Shown piece by piece: positions 33,766 to 45,724 of a stretch of DNA of 64,000 nucleotides. Source of the stretch: Artocarpus heterophyllus (lineage: Eukaryota; Streptophyta; Magnoliopsida; Rosales; Moraceae). Each line of letters starts with the position of its first letter. The stretch's first letter is position 1. The stretch covers positions 13,043,219 through 13,107,218 of the forward strand of contig CM046341.1 in the NCBI GenBank assembly GCA_025403435.1, read 5' to 3'. The translations under genes and the position numbers were made by a program. The notes under the pieces were generated by a model that worked only from the letters and a program-made list of their open reading frames with translations, was not told the origin of the DNA and did no database searches.

Positions 33766-34021
33766 CACAATAAACACGCAACGGAAGTGTTACTTCAACT
33801 TTGAGTTCATCCAGTAACATCTTTAACCATAAAATTTCACAAATTCCATAAGCAACTGATCTTAGTTTCGCTTCAGTACTGCTTCTTGCAACAAGAGACT
33901 ACTTCTTACTTCTCCAAGTTACTAGATTACCCCATACAAGAGTGCAATATCCTGAAGCAGATCTTCTATCGTCAATTGCTCCAGCCTAGTCAACATCAAT
34001 GTACACCTTTATGCCTCTTTC
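33766..34021 (-). pseudogene. copia-3 RNase H, distal part
   Basis: The minus strand reads VYIDVD-stop-AGAIDDRRSASGY, TLVWGNLVTWRSKK, SLVARSSTEAKLRSVAYGI and LRVYCD, which are consecutive copia RNase H blocks. An in-frame stop replaces the Trp codon usual after the first aspartate. The frame continues into 37336 across the solo LTR. Confidence 0.88.
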
Positions 34022-34287
34022 TGTAATGCCCTCTTACAGACGTCGCAGATGTCGTTATATACTTTCATTTAAACTTTTACTTTGAGACCAACCATATAAC
34101 TTGTTGATAGTTTGAAACATAATTTGGGAAAATATACCCAGAATCCATTCATGCATATTTTTTTTAATATCTTAATCCATCTTTAAAATAATAAATTACT
34201 TGTTCATAATCATCCTTTAAAAAGTTTGCCAAAAAAACAAAAAAAGAATTGAAACAATCTTTTTAAACATCCTTGGAAAAAACATAC

Positions 34288-34475
34288 TGCCGAACTTGTG
34301 GGTTCAGCAAGCCGAACTTGTCCAGCAGACCAAAGGTCAAACTTCGCCAGACCGTCTAAGGCTCTACAAAACGAGGTTTCAAAATCTTCAAGATCGGCAG
34401 GCCGGTACAAAGTAATCGGCAGGTCGATCAATACTTCGGCAGGCCGGCCAGTAATGATCAGCCGACCGACGGTTA
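34288..34475. repeat. CGGCAGGCCG-like repeat cluster, left
   Basis: GC-rich repeats in AT-rich surroundings: GCCGAACTTG twice, TCGGCAGGCCGG, TCGGCAGGTCG and TCGGCAGGCCGGCC, spaced irregularly between about 34290 and 34470. The complementary orientation dominates at 36958-37110. Confidence 0.7.
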
Positions 34476-36957
34476 AAAAAATCAATTTTTAAAATTTAAA
34501 CTCCATAATTTAAATGTAGAAGACAATATACTTAAAAAGAAATAAGATAAAATAATAACAGATAGTTCATGAATTCCTTAAAACTTAACAAAATAAACGT
34601 GTCCAAATAATAAAACATAATTTAAATCATTAAAACTTCCTTCTAGGTATTCTTCCGTTCGTAATTTATCGTCCTTTGCTCACACGTCTTTCCATGCCCT
34701 CCGCCTAATCCATAACCTTCTTACCCTTATCTGTAACATGATATAAAACTGAAATAAGCGAGAGCTTAGTAAGTACATTTATATCTCACAACTTAGAACA
34801 TTTTATGAACATCATCATCATCATAATAGTGCACGAGGCACAATTTCATAAGGAACATATCTTTCATTACTTTATCCATATTAAAACTTAATTTTATTTT
34901 ATCTTAAGGGCCCAAGTGTTGCACCGTAATCATCATTGTAGGCGCGCCGTCATGAGAGGAGAAGGGTAGCTAATCCTAAACCAAACATGACATCATAACA
35001 TAACATTGGTGTGTAACACTTACTTAGGTGATACATATATACATATATATAATTTCATACTTTTGAAATACGTCATCATCATACATGCATAACTTTTGAA
35101 TATCAAATATTTCATGAGAAATATAAATGAAACCATCATAAAATCATCATAGATATTATCATGAACATAATTTTAAACCTTTTATAAAACATATCATGTT
35201 GCAGGTGAGAATGTACTTACTTGTGAAGCTTACTTAAGCTTAATTTTGTAGGTGATGACGCCGCGGTCTTGATGTGCTCGCCCTTAGAGTGTTCATGTCA
35301 TACATTCATTAAAAAAATAAAAATTAATATTTAATTCAAAGAATTATTCAACACAACATGCAATTACCATTACCATATATCATCACAAATGCTTCCTGAC
35401 CTCTATGAATTCATAACTTAATAACTTTACATTCATACATAATTCAAGCTCCAAACTTGGCAGGGACAAAGTTACCACATAAACATATCACCATGATTTT
35501 TCGTTGGCCATAAAAATTCCATTTAGTATTTAAAATAAGTCACAAAATTCATGACACAAAATCTGCTAGCAATAGTTAGGCAGTGAACGACTCAACACTC
35601 AGGTCCGTTTATCACATTTCGATGCCTTAGAAAAATCTACAAAAATTAAGACATATAATAGTCACATAAAACTATATCATATTCAAAAATTGGCTTCAAC
35701 AAAAATCAGAGTAGGTCAAAAAACACAATTGAATTTGGTAGTAAAACTGACTTTACAAACATGGACAACAAACAACATTCAAACTAGCATTTAAGAAAAA
35801 TATCAGGAAAATAATTTTGACCTCAAAATTTTTGTGACAACCTTTATGCATAATAACACCCTTCTTTAAAAATTCCCATGACCAAACAAAATCATTTAGG
35901 CACAATAAAAAGTTAGAGAAACAAGAGGTCTAAAGTTTGCAAGTTCACAGACATAAAACCTAATTAGTCACAACATACTCATGATATTACCACAAAATTT
36001 TCCAGTTTACAACCTAATATGACCATGAACATTTTTACTAAATTTCATAAAAATCAAAGCACATATGCCCCTTGAACATAAACCACGTTTTTGTGTAACA
36101 TAACTAATCAGCAACAATTCATTATGAGCTGTAGAGCATAAACATTTAATATCTCAGCCTACACAACGCCAAATGCACGAAATTTGGAGCAACATCACAT
36201 AACATATACATGAAAATCATATTAAAATTTCAAAGCAAACAAAAATTTGTAGACAGAGTTATGGGGGTCGAAACATAGAGACAATACAACGTTACCGATC
36301 AGCATTAATTAACAGTGAGTGGTAGAGAGAGGAAAATTCACATCTCAGCGTAGAAAAAGCCAATTGAGGTGAAATTTTGAGGGTTAGCACATAACACATA
36401 CATGAATAACATATTAAAAATTTAGAGCAAAACAAAATTCGTAGAGAAAGATATAGTGGTCGGATTACAGGGTGTTCAAAATTTCAGAATTGCTGAGAAG
36501 AGTCTCTTACCTTAAAACAATTTCTTCTCAAACTTCCTTCGAGTTTGCCCAAAGAAAAATTCAATATTTCTTTTGATTATTTGTAGAAAAATAATGAAGT
36601 AAACAAGGAGAAGTGTACGTGGTGAAGAGGAAAAGAAAATGTTTGAGGAAGAAGAGAGGGAGAACAATACACGATATAGGAAGAGAGGGAAATTTTTGGC
36701 TCTCAATATTTGCAGCGAGGAAAATAAAGAAAATGTTGCTTTCATGTGGATTAAGGGAGGGAATTGAGGGTAGGTCAACAAATTTAGCTTCACTTACCAT
36801 ATAAACCATATCAAATCATCCAATCAATCTAAAGTCAAAGGTTTCTTTGCCAAAATTAGAGTAATCAATCCAAAAATAAGCCAATCAATCACAAATCATC
36901 ATCTAATCATAACCAATCATCGTAATTATCTCAATCACAAATTTTGGAGAGATTGCT

Positions 36958-37110
36958 GCTGATTGCTCGTCAGCCATCTTCGGCCTGTCGACTGCACAAT
37001 TGGGCCTGCCGAAGGCATGGAGTCCGGCCTGCCGATGAACTCCATCGGCCTGCCATTTAGTGTGGAACAATTCGGCCTGCTGAACTTGAAAGCTCAGCCT
37101 ACCAAACTGC
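36958..37110. repeat. CGGCCTGCCGA-like repeat cluster, right
   Basis: TCGGCCTGTCGA, GGGCCTGCCGAAGG, CCGGCCTGCCGATG, TCGGCCTGCC and TTCGGCCTGCTGAA occur within 130 bp. These are the reverse complement of the motif in the left cluster of the same LTR. Confidence 0.7.
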
Positions 37111-37335
37111 CTTACACATTAATGTTTAACAAAACATTAATTATGGCAAAAAATTAACATACAATATAATTAACATGAATATTTTGAGCACATCGATTCC
37201 ACGTGTCCGTCACCTGTCATCACACTTAAAATAATTTAGTTAGTAGCATAAATCATAAATCATTAATAAAATTACTTAATGTCATTACTAAATGACATAG
37301 TCCGTTACATAAAAATCGACGGGTGTTACACTTTC

Positions 37336-38709
37336 CTCGCCTTTTCTAAAAAATAGACTTCACCCTGGTGATCCTTTTAAATATCTCATTATTCTATTCA
37401 CGGCCTCCATATTTTCTTCAGTAGGAGCATGCATATATTGACTAACACGACTTACAACGAAAGCAATATCAGGTCTAGTATGAGATAAATAGACAAGTCT
37501 ACCAACTAGACGTTAAAATTGACCTTTATCAACAAGATCACTATCTTCCACTCCTTTCTTTTTTCCATTAGGCTCCACTGGAGTTTCAGCTAGTTTGCAA
37601 CCCATCATCCATATTTTTTTCAAAAGATCCAACACATACTTCCTTTGCGAGACCGAGATCCCAATCTCATTTATGGTGATTTCCATTCCAATAAAGTACC
37701 TCAAGCTTTCCAAATCTTTGATCTCAAATTTGTTTGCCAGCTTCTCCTTCAATCTTTTTTCTTATTCAAGATTATCCCTATTCAAGATAATATCATTGAC
37801 ATATACAATGAGTATGGTGGTCTTATCATTCTTGTGCTGATAGAATAATGTGTGATCACCTCTGGCTTGCTTGTATCCCTATTCCTTGATCACCTTAGTA
37901 AAACGATCAAACCAAGCATGTGGTGATGGCTTTAATCCATATAAGGATTTCTTCAACTTGCAAACTTGATCACTCTTACTATCAAATCCAGGTGGCATCT
38001 TCATATAAACTTCTTCTAAGTTTCCATTAAGGAATGCATTTTTCACGTCAAGTTCTTGCAAAGGCCAGTCTAAGTGAGCTGCTAATGATAATAGGATGCG
38101 AACAGTATTGATCTTGGCAACAAGAACAAAAGTTTCTTGCTAGTCTATCCCATAGGTCTGACTATAGCCCTTAGCCACCAAACAAGCTTTGTATCTTTCG
38201 ATAGATCCATCTACCTTATACTTGACCGTGAAGACCCACTTACGTCTGACTGGTACTTTATCTTTTCATTTTTTAACCACATCCTATGTATTGTTCTTTT
38301 TTAGTGCCTCCATTTCTTCAAAAACTGCCTGCTTCCATTCAGGTTTCTTCATAGCCTCTCGGATATCTCTAGGAATTTTTACATTGGCTAAGTTAGTCAC
38401 TAATGTTCTCACAAAATGTGCCAGATGATCATATCCAACATAATGGGCCATCGAGTGTTTTGTGCAGGATCTCACTGCTTTCCTCAATGCAATTAGGATC
38501 TCCAAGCCACTAGTCTCCATTTCAAGACCAGTCATTGGTTCTGATTCTTGGTCGTGAAAAACTTTCTGGCTTTCTACAGCTTTTTGGCTCTTCTTGTGCA
38601 CGTAAGTTTGATCAAAAAATTGCAAGCCACTCTTTTTTGTTTTATTATGTTCTTGCACTCTAGGTATCAGATTTTTGGAGTCAAAGGGGAGTTTTGACTG
38701 AGTTGGCAC
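37336..38709 (-). pseudogene. copia-3 reverse transcriptase and RT/RNase H link
   Basis: From 38709 downward: a pre-RT region with AHYVGYDHLAHFVRTL, then REAMKKPEWKQAVFEEMEAL; the block LDVKNAFLNGNLEEVYMKMP and KLKKSLYGLKPSPHAWF (37879-38061); LESLRYFIGMEITINEIGIS and LDLLKKIWMMGCKLAETPVE (37513-37752); then LVYLSHTRPDIAFVVSRVSQ and MHAPTEENMEAVNRIMRYLK at about 37380-37510. Frames change several times and stops occur, for example at 37513. Confidence 0.88.
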
Positions 38710-39270
38710 ATCAAGGAGTTGACCTGTGGCCTAATTTGGAGGGTTGGTGTCAAAGTGAGTTGGGTTGTCCAAGAATTTAATTGGATTCGAGTAGGATGTG
38801 TGCCGGACTAGACTTTGAAAAATTAGGTTGATTTTTTACACGATTTTCAGTGGAAATATTTGGAGTTATTTTGGGAAAGACTTCAAGATTGACTTCGGGA
38901 ATATCTCCATTTGACTTTGGGAAAATTTGAGGGTTCAAATTAGGAAAGTCTGGCGGATTTATGGCTAAAAAATCTGGTGGAATATCTGAAATATTGGCTC
39001 GATTTTCCTCATGATTTTCCCCATGATTTCCTATTTTTGGAACAGTTTTTGATGGGATATGATCCTGATTGGAGGTTCCTACGGAAGGAGCAAAATCCCA
39101 AAAATATTCCCATGAATTAGGGGCATGTAATCCTCTTATTGAAACCCGTTTTGATCTTTCCCAAAAATTGTCTTCCTCAATTTTCTCACCTTGAAGAGAA
39201 TTTTGGTAAAAAAGGGTTGATTTTCAAAGAATGTCACATCTCTAGACACAAAATATCTCCCTTTTTCCAT
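38710..39270 (-). pseudogene. copia-3 linker between integrase and RT
   Basis: Sequence between recognisable integrase and RT. Frames are broken; a composition rich in Asn/Pro/Ser/Phe codons on the minus strand fits the variable linker of copia polyproteins. Confidence 0.5.
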
Positions 39271-39945
39271 TCAATAACATCTATAACCCTTTTGTGTTGC
39301 TGAGTATCCCAAAAAAATACACTTGTAAGCCCTAGGGTCTAATTTACCCCTATTTGGATCAAGATTGTGAACAAAAGCAACACAACCAAATTCTTTCAGC
39401 TCTAACGAAGATAGGACCCGAAATTGAGCATTCAACTTATATAGGCAATCTATAGGGGTTTGAAACTTTAAGAAACAAGAGGGTACCCTATTTATCAAAT
39501 AAGTTGTTGTCAAAATTGCATCTTCCCAAAAACGTTTTGGCAAGTTGGCTGTGAATAACAGTGAACGGGCTACTTCTAAAATATGATGATTTTTTTCTCT
39601 CAGATACCCCATTCTGCTGAGGGGTGCTAACTATAGGAACTTTGATGGATTATCCCGGTAGTTGTGACAAACTCCCCCAAAATGTTGTTAAAAAAATTTG
39701 GTCCCATTATCTATCCTCAAAAACTTAATATTCTCATCAAATTGTGTTTTAACCATTGAGTGGAATTGTTTTAAAATATTCCCGGCTTTAGATTTTTCTT
39801 TTAAAAGGTAAACCCAGTACACACGTGTATGATCATCTGTAAAGGTAATGAACCATTTTTTATTTGTGATACTAGAAATGCTGGAAGGTCCCTTGACATC
39901 GCTATGTATTAGAATAAAAGGTTTAAAAGTACGATGTGGAAACAA
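39271..39945 (-). pseudogene. copia-3 integrase
   Basis: 39688-39945 reads ILIHSDVKGPSSISSITNKK, WFITFTDDHTRVYWVYLLKE and FLRIDNGTKFF; the catalytic aspartates of the core are visible. 39271-39612 continues with VARSLLFTANLPKRFW, INRVPSCFLKFQTPID and KCIFLGYSATQKGYRCY. The 75 bp between them, with the catalytic glutamate region, contains stops. Confidence 0.88.
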
Positions 39946-40125
39946 GGGAAAAGGAACACGAGTATGCTTAGCTAACTGGAAAATCTCACACTAAAGTGTA
40001 TCATTATTTTTAAACAACAATGGGAACAAAACCTTCATATATGAGAAATAGAGATGTCCTAACCTATAATGCAATAACACAATTTTTTGAATTCTAGGAA
40101 GAGAGGTGCTTGCAACCATTTAAGC

Positions 40126-40542
40126 TTACCTGTGTACGCCTGAATCATCCTCAAAGTAGTATAGGCCATTGAGTTCCTTAGCACTGTCAATCTTCTTCCC
40201 CCATGATCGGTCTTGGAAAATACAAGATGGAAAAAATGTCACTTCACAATTCAAATCTTTTGTTAACTTACTTATTGACAAAAGATTGAAATTTAGATTT
40301 GACACGTGAAGGACTCCTTCAAGTATAACATTAGCACCGATTTTTACAGCCCCAATACCAGCCACAACTGAAGAAGTTCCATTTGCAATTTGTACTTTAT
40401 GATTTCCAGGGCTCAGAACATATGAGGTATACAACTTTGCACATCCAGTCATATGATCCGTTGCTCTAGAGTCAATAATCCATAGTTCTCCTTTCTCGGC
40501 CAGTTCATAAAATACAGTCAACGCTTTACCTTTCTGAGCCAT
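40126..40542 (-). pseudogene. copia-3 aspartic protease
   Basis: The 138-codon open stretch contains ELWIIDSRATDHMTGCAKLY, where the active-site D-S-G reads D-S-R, a change expected to destroy activity. The downstream blocks KVQIANGTSSVVAGIGAVKI and VLHVSNLNFNLLSISKLTKD are typical copia protease and pre-integrase sequence. Confidence 0.85.
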
Positions 40543-40563
40543 AAGGGAAATAGAGGGAGAAGA

Positions 40564-41115
40564 CTATGCTATCATCTGTCTCAATTGTTCCATCTGCTCC
40601 TTAGTAAAGACCGTGGTTCTAGGCGCTGATTTAGTCTCTCCTTGTTTTTCAGTTGATACATGCAGTCCTTTCCTTTCACGTCCACGAAGTCGGTTTGGAT
40701 TTGGTGTCCAATTTGCCAGTTTGCCGTAAATTCTCCTTGGTGTGTTTGGTTTTTTACAGTGATCACACCATTTTTTGTTTGCTCTTCCTTCTCCTTGACT
40801 CTCTTTGCCCCGAACAACCAAGGCAGAATTTTCCATGCTTGGTGTATTGGCCCCTAGCATGACTCTTCTCCTTGGCTCTTCTCTACGCACTTTGGTGAAG
40901 GTTTCCTCAATTTGAGGAAAAGGTCTTATCCCTAAGAGACGTCCACTAACTTCATCCAATTCCTTATTAAGTCCAGCCAAGAAGTCATATACCCAATCAC
41001 GATCAACCAACTTCTTAAACAGAATTGCATCTTTTGGATTCTTCCATGAATGAGACGAGAAAAGATCTAATTCCTGCAGGAGTTTTGTAGACTTGTGATA
41101 ATACTCATTGATCAC
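40564..41115 (-). pseudogene. copia-3 Gag, N-terminally truncated
   Basis: The open stretch starts inside the capsid domain (YYHKSTKLLQELDLFSSHSW) and contains the VYDFLAGLNKELDEVSGRLL block. A degenerate zinc knuckle begins CDHCKKPN, but the frame slips before its histidine and last cysteine; the alternative frame keeps the H. It ends in a Lys/Thr-rich tail with FTKEQMEQLRQMI. Confidence 0.8.
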
Positions 41116-41339
41116 TCTGTAACTGTTACATTTAGCATTTCAAAGGTTTCAACATTGAAACCAATTTATTCTTGTAACAATTATGCATTAGTGGTCTCAT
41201 TCATTTCCCATTAAAAATTAATCTGGTAACTGATTTTTCTTGGGTGCTATTTATTTCCTTGATGGGAGGAAATGAGCAGAGAGTAGAAAACTAGAAAAAA
41301 GTTTTTCACGTACAGATTTTGTGAAACAAAACTTGGGTC
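41116..41339. other. junction between copia-3 and copia-4
   Basis: About 220 bp of AT-rich sequence separating the two divergently arranged copia remnants. No LTR or duplication is recognised. CAAAGGTTTCAACATTGAAACC contains a short inverted repeat. Confidence 0.5.
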
Positions 41340-44138
41340 CCCTGCATTTTTGAAACATATTCAAGGTGATATATGTGGGCCCATTCATCTGCCATGTGGA
41401 CCATTTAGATATTTTATGGTTTTAATAGATGCATCTATAAGATGGTCACATGTGTGTTTATTATCAACTCACAACCTCGCGTTTGCGAGATTACTTGCTC
41501 AAATAATTCGATTACGTGTGCAATTTCTAGATCATGCAATTTAGTCAATACATCTTGATAATGTTAGTGAATTTAGATCCCAAACTTTTTATGATTATTG
41601 TATGTCAATCAGGATAACTGTTGAAGAGCCTGTTGCCCATACTCATACGCAGAATGGTCTAGCAGAATCATTTATTAAACGCTTCCAATTAATAGCTAAA
41701 CCTCTACTTATGAGAACTAAACACCCTATTTCTATTTGGGGACATGCTATTTTGCATGCAGTAGCACTTGTGTCCATTAAGCCAACGTCAGATCATAAGT
41801 TCTCTCCATTACAACTGGCTTATGGTCAGAAGCCAAATATTTCCCATCTAAGAATTTTTCGTTGTGTAGTTTATTTTCCTATTGCTCCACCACAATGCAC
41901 TAATATGGGACCTCAAAGAAGGCTTCCCCTCCTATGATTAAATATCTTGAACCAATGACAAAGATGTTTTTACGACTCGATTCGCTGATTGTCATTTGAT
42001 GAAAGAAATTTCCCAACATTAGGGAGAGAGAATAAGCAGCTAGAAAAAGAAATTATATGGAAAGCATCGTCAATATGTCATCTTGATCCTCGTACACAAC
42101 AATGTGAACAAGAAGTTCAAAAGATAATTCACTTGCAAAATATAGCCAATCAATTGCCAGACGCATTTGCTAACCTCAAGAGAATAAACAAATCTCATAT
42201 ACCAACTGCAAATGCTCCAGTTCAAGTTGATGTCCTAGTAGGACAAAATATTACAATAGCAAATGAGTCTAAAGCCTGAAGCGTGGTAGACTAGTCAATG
42301 CTAAAGACAAAAATCCTCGGAAGAGAAAAGGAGCAAATAATCAAGATGGTCAAATTAAGGAGGTGGGTACTTACGAGGAAACCCTAGACATAACTAATCA
42401 TAAGACCCCATAAGAGGTACAGGTACTTCAAAATAGTGAAAATGAAGAGATTTTGATAAATTATGTCACTAAGGGAAAAAGATGGAATCGAAAAAAAATA
42501 GTTATTGACAACATTTTTGCATACAATGTAGAGCTCAACATTGTTAAAGAAAGTAAGGATCTTGAACCTAAATATGTCAAAGAATGTCGACACAAAAATG
42601 ATTGGCCAAAATGGAAAGATGCAATCCAGGCAGAATTGAACTCACTTGCAAAACGTTGGGTTTTTGGACTTGTAGTCCGAACACCTGAAGGTGTAAAACC
42701 AATAGGATACAAATGGGTATTTGTGCGAAAATAAAATGAGAAAAATGAAGTCGTCAGATATAAAGCACGACTTGTAGCACAAGGATTTTCACAAAGACCT
42801 GGTATTGATTATGAAGAAACATATTCTCCTATTGTGGATGCGATTACATTTTGATTTCTAATTAGTCTGGCAGTACATGAAAGACTAGATATGTGCCTAA
42901 TGGATGTCGTTACAGCCTATCTGTATGGTTCACTTGATAACGATCTCTATATGAAAATCCCTAAAGGATTTATGATGCCTGAAACATGTAATTCAAATTC
43001 TCAAGAAAATTATTCAATTAAGTTACACAAATCCTTATATAGATTGAAGCAGTCTGGACGAATGTGGTATAATCGCCTTAGTAAATATTTAATAAAAGAA
43101 GGTTACAAAAATGGTCATATTTGTCCATGTGTTTTTATAAGGAAATCCGGATCTAAGTTTGTTATAATTGCGGTATATGTTGATGACTTAAATATTATTA
43201 GAACTCTTGAAGAAGTTCTAAAGGCAATGGATTATTTGAAGAAAGAATTTGAGATAAAAGACCTTGGAAAAACAATGTTGTGCCTCGGCTTACAAATCGA
43301 GCATTTAGCAGATGGAATTTTTATTCATCAATCAAATTACATAGAAAAGGTCCTAAAACAATTTTACATGCATAAAGCACATTCATTGAGTACCCAATGA
43401 TTGTTCGATCACTTGATGTGAAAAAGGACCCTTTTCGACCTTAAGAGGATAACGAAGAACTTCTTGGTCCTAAAGTACCATATCTTAATGCGATAGGTGC
43501 AATAATGTATCTTGCTAATAATACTTGACTGGATATAACATTCTCTATAAGTTTATTAGTAAGATATAGTTCTTCTCCAATTCAAAAGCATTGGAATGGA
43601 GTTAAGCATATATTTTGATATCTCTAAGGAACAAGTGATATGGGCTTTTTTTATTCAAATAACATGGGATCACAACTAATTGGTTTGCAAATGTAAGTTA
43701 TTTGTCTAATCCACACAAAGCTCGATCTCAAATAAGCTATTTATTTACATATGGTGGTACAGCTACATCATGGCATTCTACAAAACAAACCATAGCTGCT
43801 ACTTCCTCAAATCACGCAGAAATAATAGCAATTCATGAGGCAAGCTGAGAATGTGTTGGTTAAGATCAATTACCCAACATATCCAAGAACATGTGGTCTA
43901 CCTTCGAAGAAAGAAACTCCAACAACACTATATGAAGATACATCAAAGGAGACAGAACAAAACACATTTCGCCAAAAAAATTTTTCACCTATGATCTTGA
44001 CAAAAATGGCGATATTGATGTTCAACAAATTCGTTCAACAGATAACTGACAGATTTATTCACAAAGGCATTACTGATTGCAACATTTAAAAGATTGGTAC
44101 ATAATATTGGAATGCGTCGATTTAGAGATCTAGTGTGA
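41340..44138 (+). pseudogene. fourth Ty1/copia polyprotein (copia-4), 5'-truncated
   Basis: Plus strand, starting inside integrase (FLKHIQGDICGPIHLPCGPF, DASIRWSHVCLLST), then EEPVAHTHTQNGLAESFIKR with the catalytic glutamate (41602-41937). A linker (41989-42279) follows, then RT: KYVKECRHKNDWPKWKDAIQ, GYKWVFVRK (42453-42734), and MDVVTAYLYGSLDNDLYMKI with an intact AVYVDDLNII box (42891-43400). RNase H follows with shifts (SSNHAEIIAIHEAS near 43810) and the C-terminus HNIGMRRFRDLV at 44138. Stops at 41542, 42734, 42853 and 43400 and several shifts break it. It belongs to a different copia lineage from the other three. Confidence 0.9.
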
Positions 44139-44349
44139 TGTTTCCATGAGGGGAAGGAAATACACGCTGTACTCTTTTTTCCTTGATTTAGGTTTTGTCC
44201 CACTGGATTTTCCTAACAAAGTTTTTAGTGAGGCAGCTTCTTTTGGCATATTATACAAGAATAATGTACTCTTTTTCTTTCACTAGTATTTTTTCCACAG
44301 GTCTTTTCCTAGTAAGTTTTTAATGAGGCATATTCTTGATAATGGACAT

Positions 44350-44360
44350 CCAAGGGGGAG
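44350..44360 (+). other. copia-4 polypurine tract
   Basis: CCAAGGGGGAG precedes TGTTATGAATATAG. It marks the start of the 3' LTR and agrees with the plus orientation. Confidence 0.85.
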
Positions 44361-44658
44361 TGTTATGAATATAGTATTATGATGGATGTCCATAACCCCC
44401 AAAGTCTTCAAGCCGCATAACCCCCAAAGCTTCTTAAATTCCATAACCTCTATTTGTTATAATTTATTCATAGTTATTTTCTCTATTTACAATACTATTA
44501 AACCTATTGTAACCTATGTGCATCTTTAGGGTATAAATAGAGGCTTTAAGAGGCATGTACAAAAGAGGATAAAATATACATATCATTCTCTCATTTTCTT
44601 GTATTCTTCTCTATTTTCAAACTATATTCTCTTGTTTTGTCTTCTTTATTTTACAACA
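44361..44658 (+). repeat. copia-4 3' LTR
   Basis: This LTR of about 298 bp runs TGTTATGAAT to TTACAACA. It contains GGGTATAAATAGAGGC, a good TATA box, at about 44529-44544. The right border is inferred from the TG...CA rule; no second copy exists in the window. ATAACCCCCAAAG is repeated twice near its start. Confidence 0.75.
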
Positions 44659-44966
44659 ATTAAGGTTTTACTACAATTTATTTTAGTTTTTAAATTTTAA
44701 AAATTCTTACTTTAGTCTTTAATTTATTACCTTATTTTAATTTAGATTTTTTCATTATTTAGATATTAAATAGCAAAAAACTTTCCACATGTTTCATCCT
44801 AGTCCCTCATCTATTATTTTGTTTTATTTTTTGCCCCTTGTTATCTAAGAGTTCTTAGGGATAAAAAATTTGAAAAATCTCAAGTGAGAAACTAAATAAA
44901 CGATTTTGTTGCATGTAATTAAAAGAAAAGCTGCTTTTCATGTTGTTAATTAGATAAATTAAAGCA
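44659..44966. other. intergenic
   Basis: AT-rich sequence; nothing recognised. Confidence 0.5.
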
Positions 44967-45110
44967 TGTGTTTGGAGAATTGGTTTAAACTCAAACAATG
45001 TAAGGTTCTCTATTGTTACAGTATAAAACAAAAGTGAGTTACAATAGAAAACTCTATATTGCTGTAGTGTTTTGAACTAATTAGCTCAAATTAAGGTTCC
45101 AAACACCCTA
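44967..45110. mobile_element. MITE (copy f)
   Basis: The inverted ends are GTGTTTGGAGAATTGGTTTA and the complement of TCAAATTAAGGTTCCAAACACC, about 143 bp apart. Internal motifs GTAAGGTTCTCTATTGTTAC and ACAGTATAAAAC fit the family. This is one of the cleanest copies. Confidence 0.7.
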
Positions 45111-45123
45111 TTAATTTTCTCTT

Positions 45124-45650
45124 TTAGAAAAAGTAATATAAATTTTTAATGTTAATATTATACACACATACACATTTGAACATATATATAATAGCCATAA
45201 TGTTCCCTTCTACGATTATATCCAATACAATACGCACACACACATATGTATATATGTTAACCATAATACTTTTAGCCCATTTGGCAAAGTTTAAATTTTT
45301 AGAAAAAGGTAATTTAAATTTTTATGTTAATATTATACACGCATACACATTTGAACATATATATAATAGCCATAATGTTCACTTCTACGATTATATCCAG
45401 TACAATACACACACACATATACGTATATATGTTAACCACAATATTTATAGCCTGTTTGGCGAAATTGATTTTAACCAACTTTTTGTTAGGAATAGTATAA
45501 AGCTCTTATATGCTACAATAAAAACAAAAAAAATTGCTAAAGCTCTCGCATGCTACAGCGTTTATAGTTCTAACCATCATGCGAAACACTCTTTCAGCAA
45601 TATATATGCATATACATGTATAAGTATATATGTTAACCATAATACTTAGC
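45124..45650. repeat. tandem duplication of about 175 bp plus partial third copy
   Basis: 45124-45298 (TAGAAAAAGTAATATAAATT ... ATATGTTAACCATAATACTT) is repeated at 45299-45450 with a few changes, including ACACACACACATAT runs. A shorter piece (GTATATATGTTAACCATAATACTT) recurs at about 45625-45650. A MITE (copy g, about 45451-45592: CCTGTTTGGCGAAATTG ... ATGCGAAACACTCTTT) lies between the second and third copies. A continuous 166-codon frame here is produced by the duplication and has no protein character. Confidence 0.7.
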
Positions 45651-45724
45651 TTGTTATTTAAATAGCAAAAAATTCAATGTTTTTCTTAAAGAAATTATTA
45701 AAACTCAACTGACTAACAATATGG

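Larger units (their letters stand above)
34022..37330 (-). mobile_element. gypsy-type solo LTR inserted in copia-3
   Basis: The 3,309-bp segment runs TGTAATGCCC to GGGTGTTACA, with ends forming an imperfect TGTAAYRCCC inverted repeat, and is flanked by a perfect CTTTC duplication (34017-34021 and 37331-37335). It has no pol domains, as expected of a solo LTR left by LTR-LTR recombination. The minus strand start (TGTAACACCCGTCG) resembles the gypsy LTR at 25353 (TGTGACACCCGTTA), so the minus orientation is likely. Two clusters of a CGGCAGGCCG-like motif sit near its ends in opposite orientation. 3.3 kb is long for an LTR but within the plant gypsy range. Confidence 0.8.
33766..41115 (-). mobile_element. 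third Ty1/copia element (copia-3), decayed and truncated, split by a solo LTR
   Basis: Minus-strand gag, protease, integrase, RT and RNase H fragments lie in order from 41115 down to 33766. The RNase H is interrupted by a 3.3-kb solo LTR (34022-37330). The copia frame reads in phase across the insertion site once it and one CTTTC are discounted. Both ends are missing: gag starts part-way into the domain at 41115, and RNase H stops in the CD-containing block at 33766 against the inverted gypsy fragment. No LTRs were found. Confidence 0.88.

Noticed and set aside
34210..34492. Frames of 91 and 64 codons on opposite strands
   Set aside because: They overlie the CGGCAGGCCG repeat cluster of the solo LTR.
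40581..40862. Frames antisense or shifted to copia-3 gag
   Set aside because: Shadows of the gag fragment; one records the frame slip in the zinc knuckle and is described there.
45149..45649. 166-codon plus-strand frame
   Set aside because: Runs through a tandem duplication and a MITE; Tyr/Ile/His-rich low complexity without any domain.
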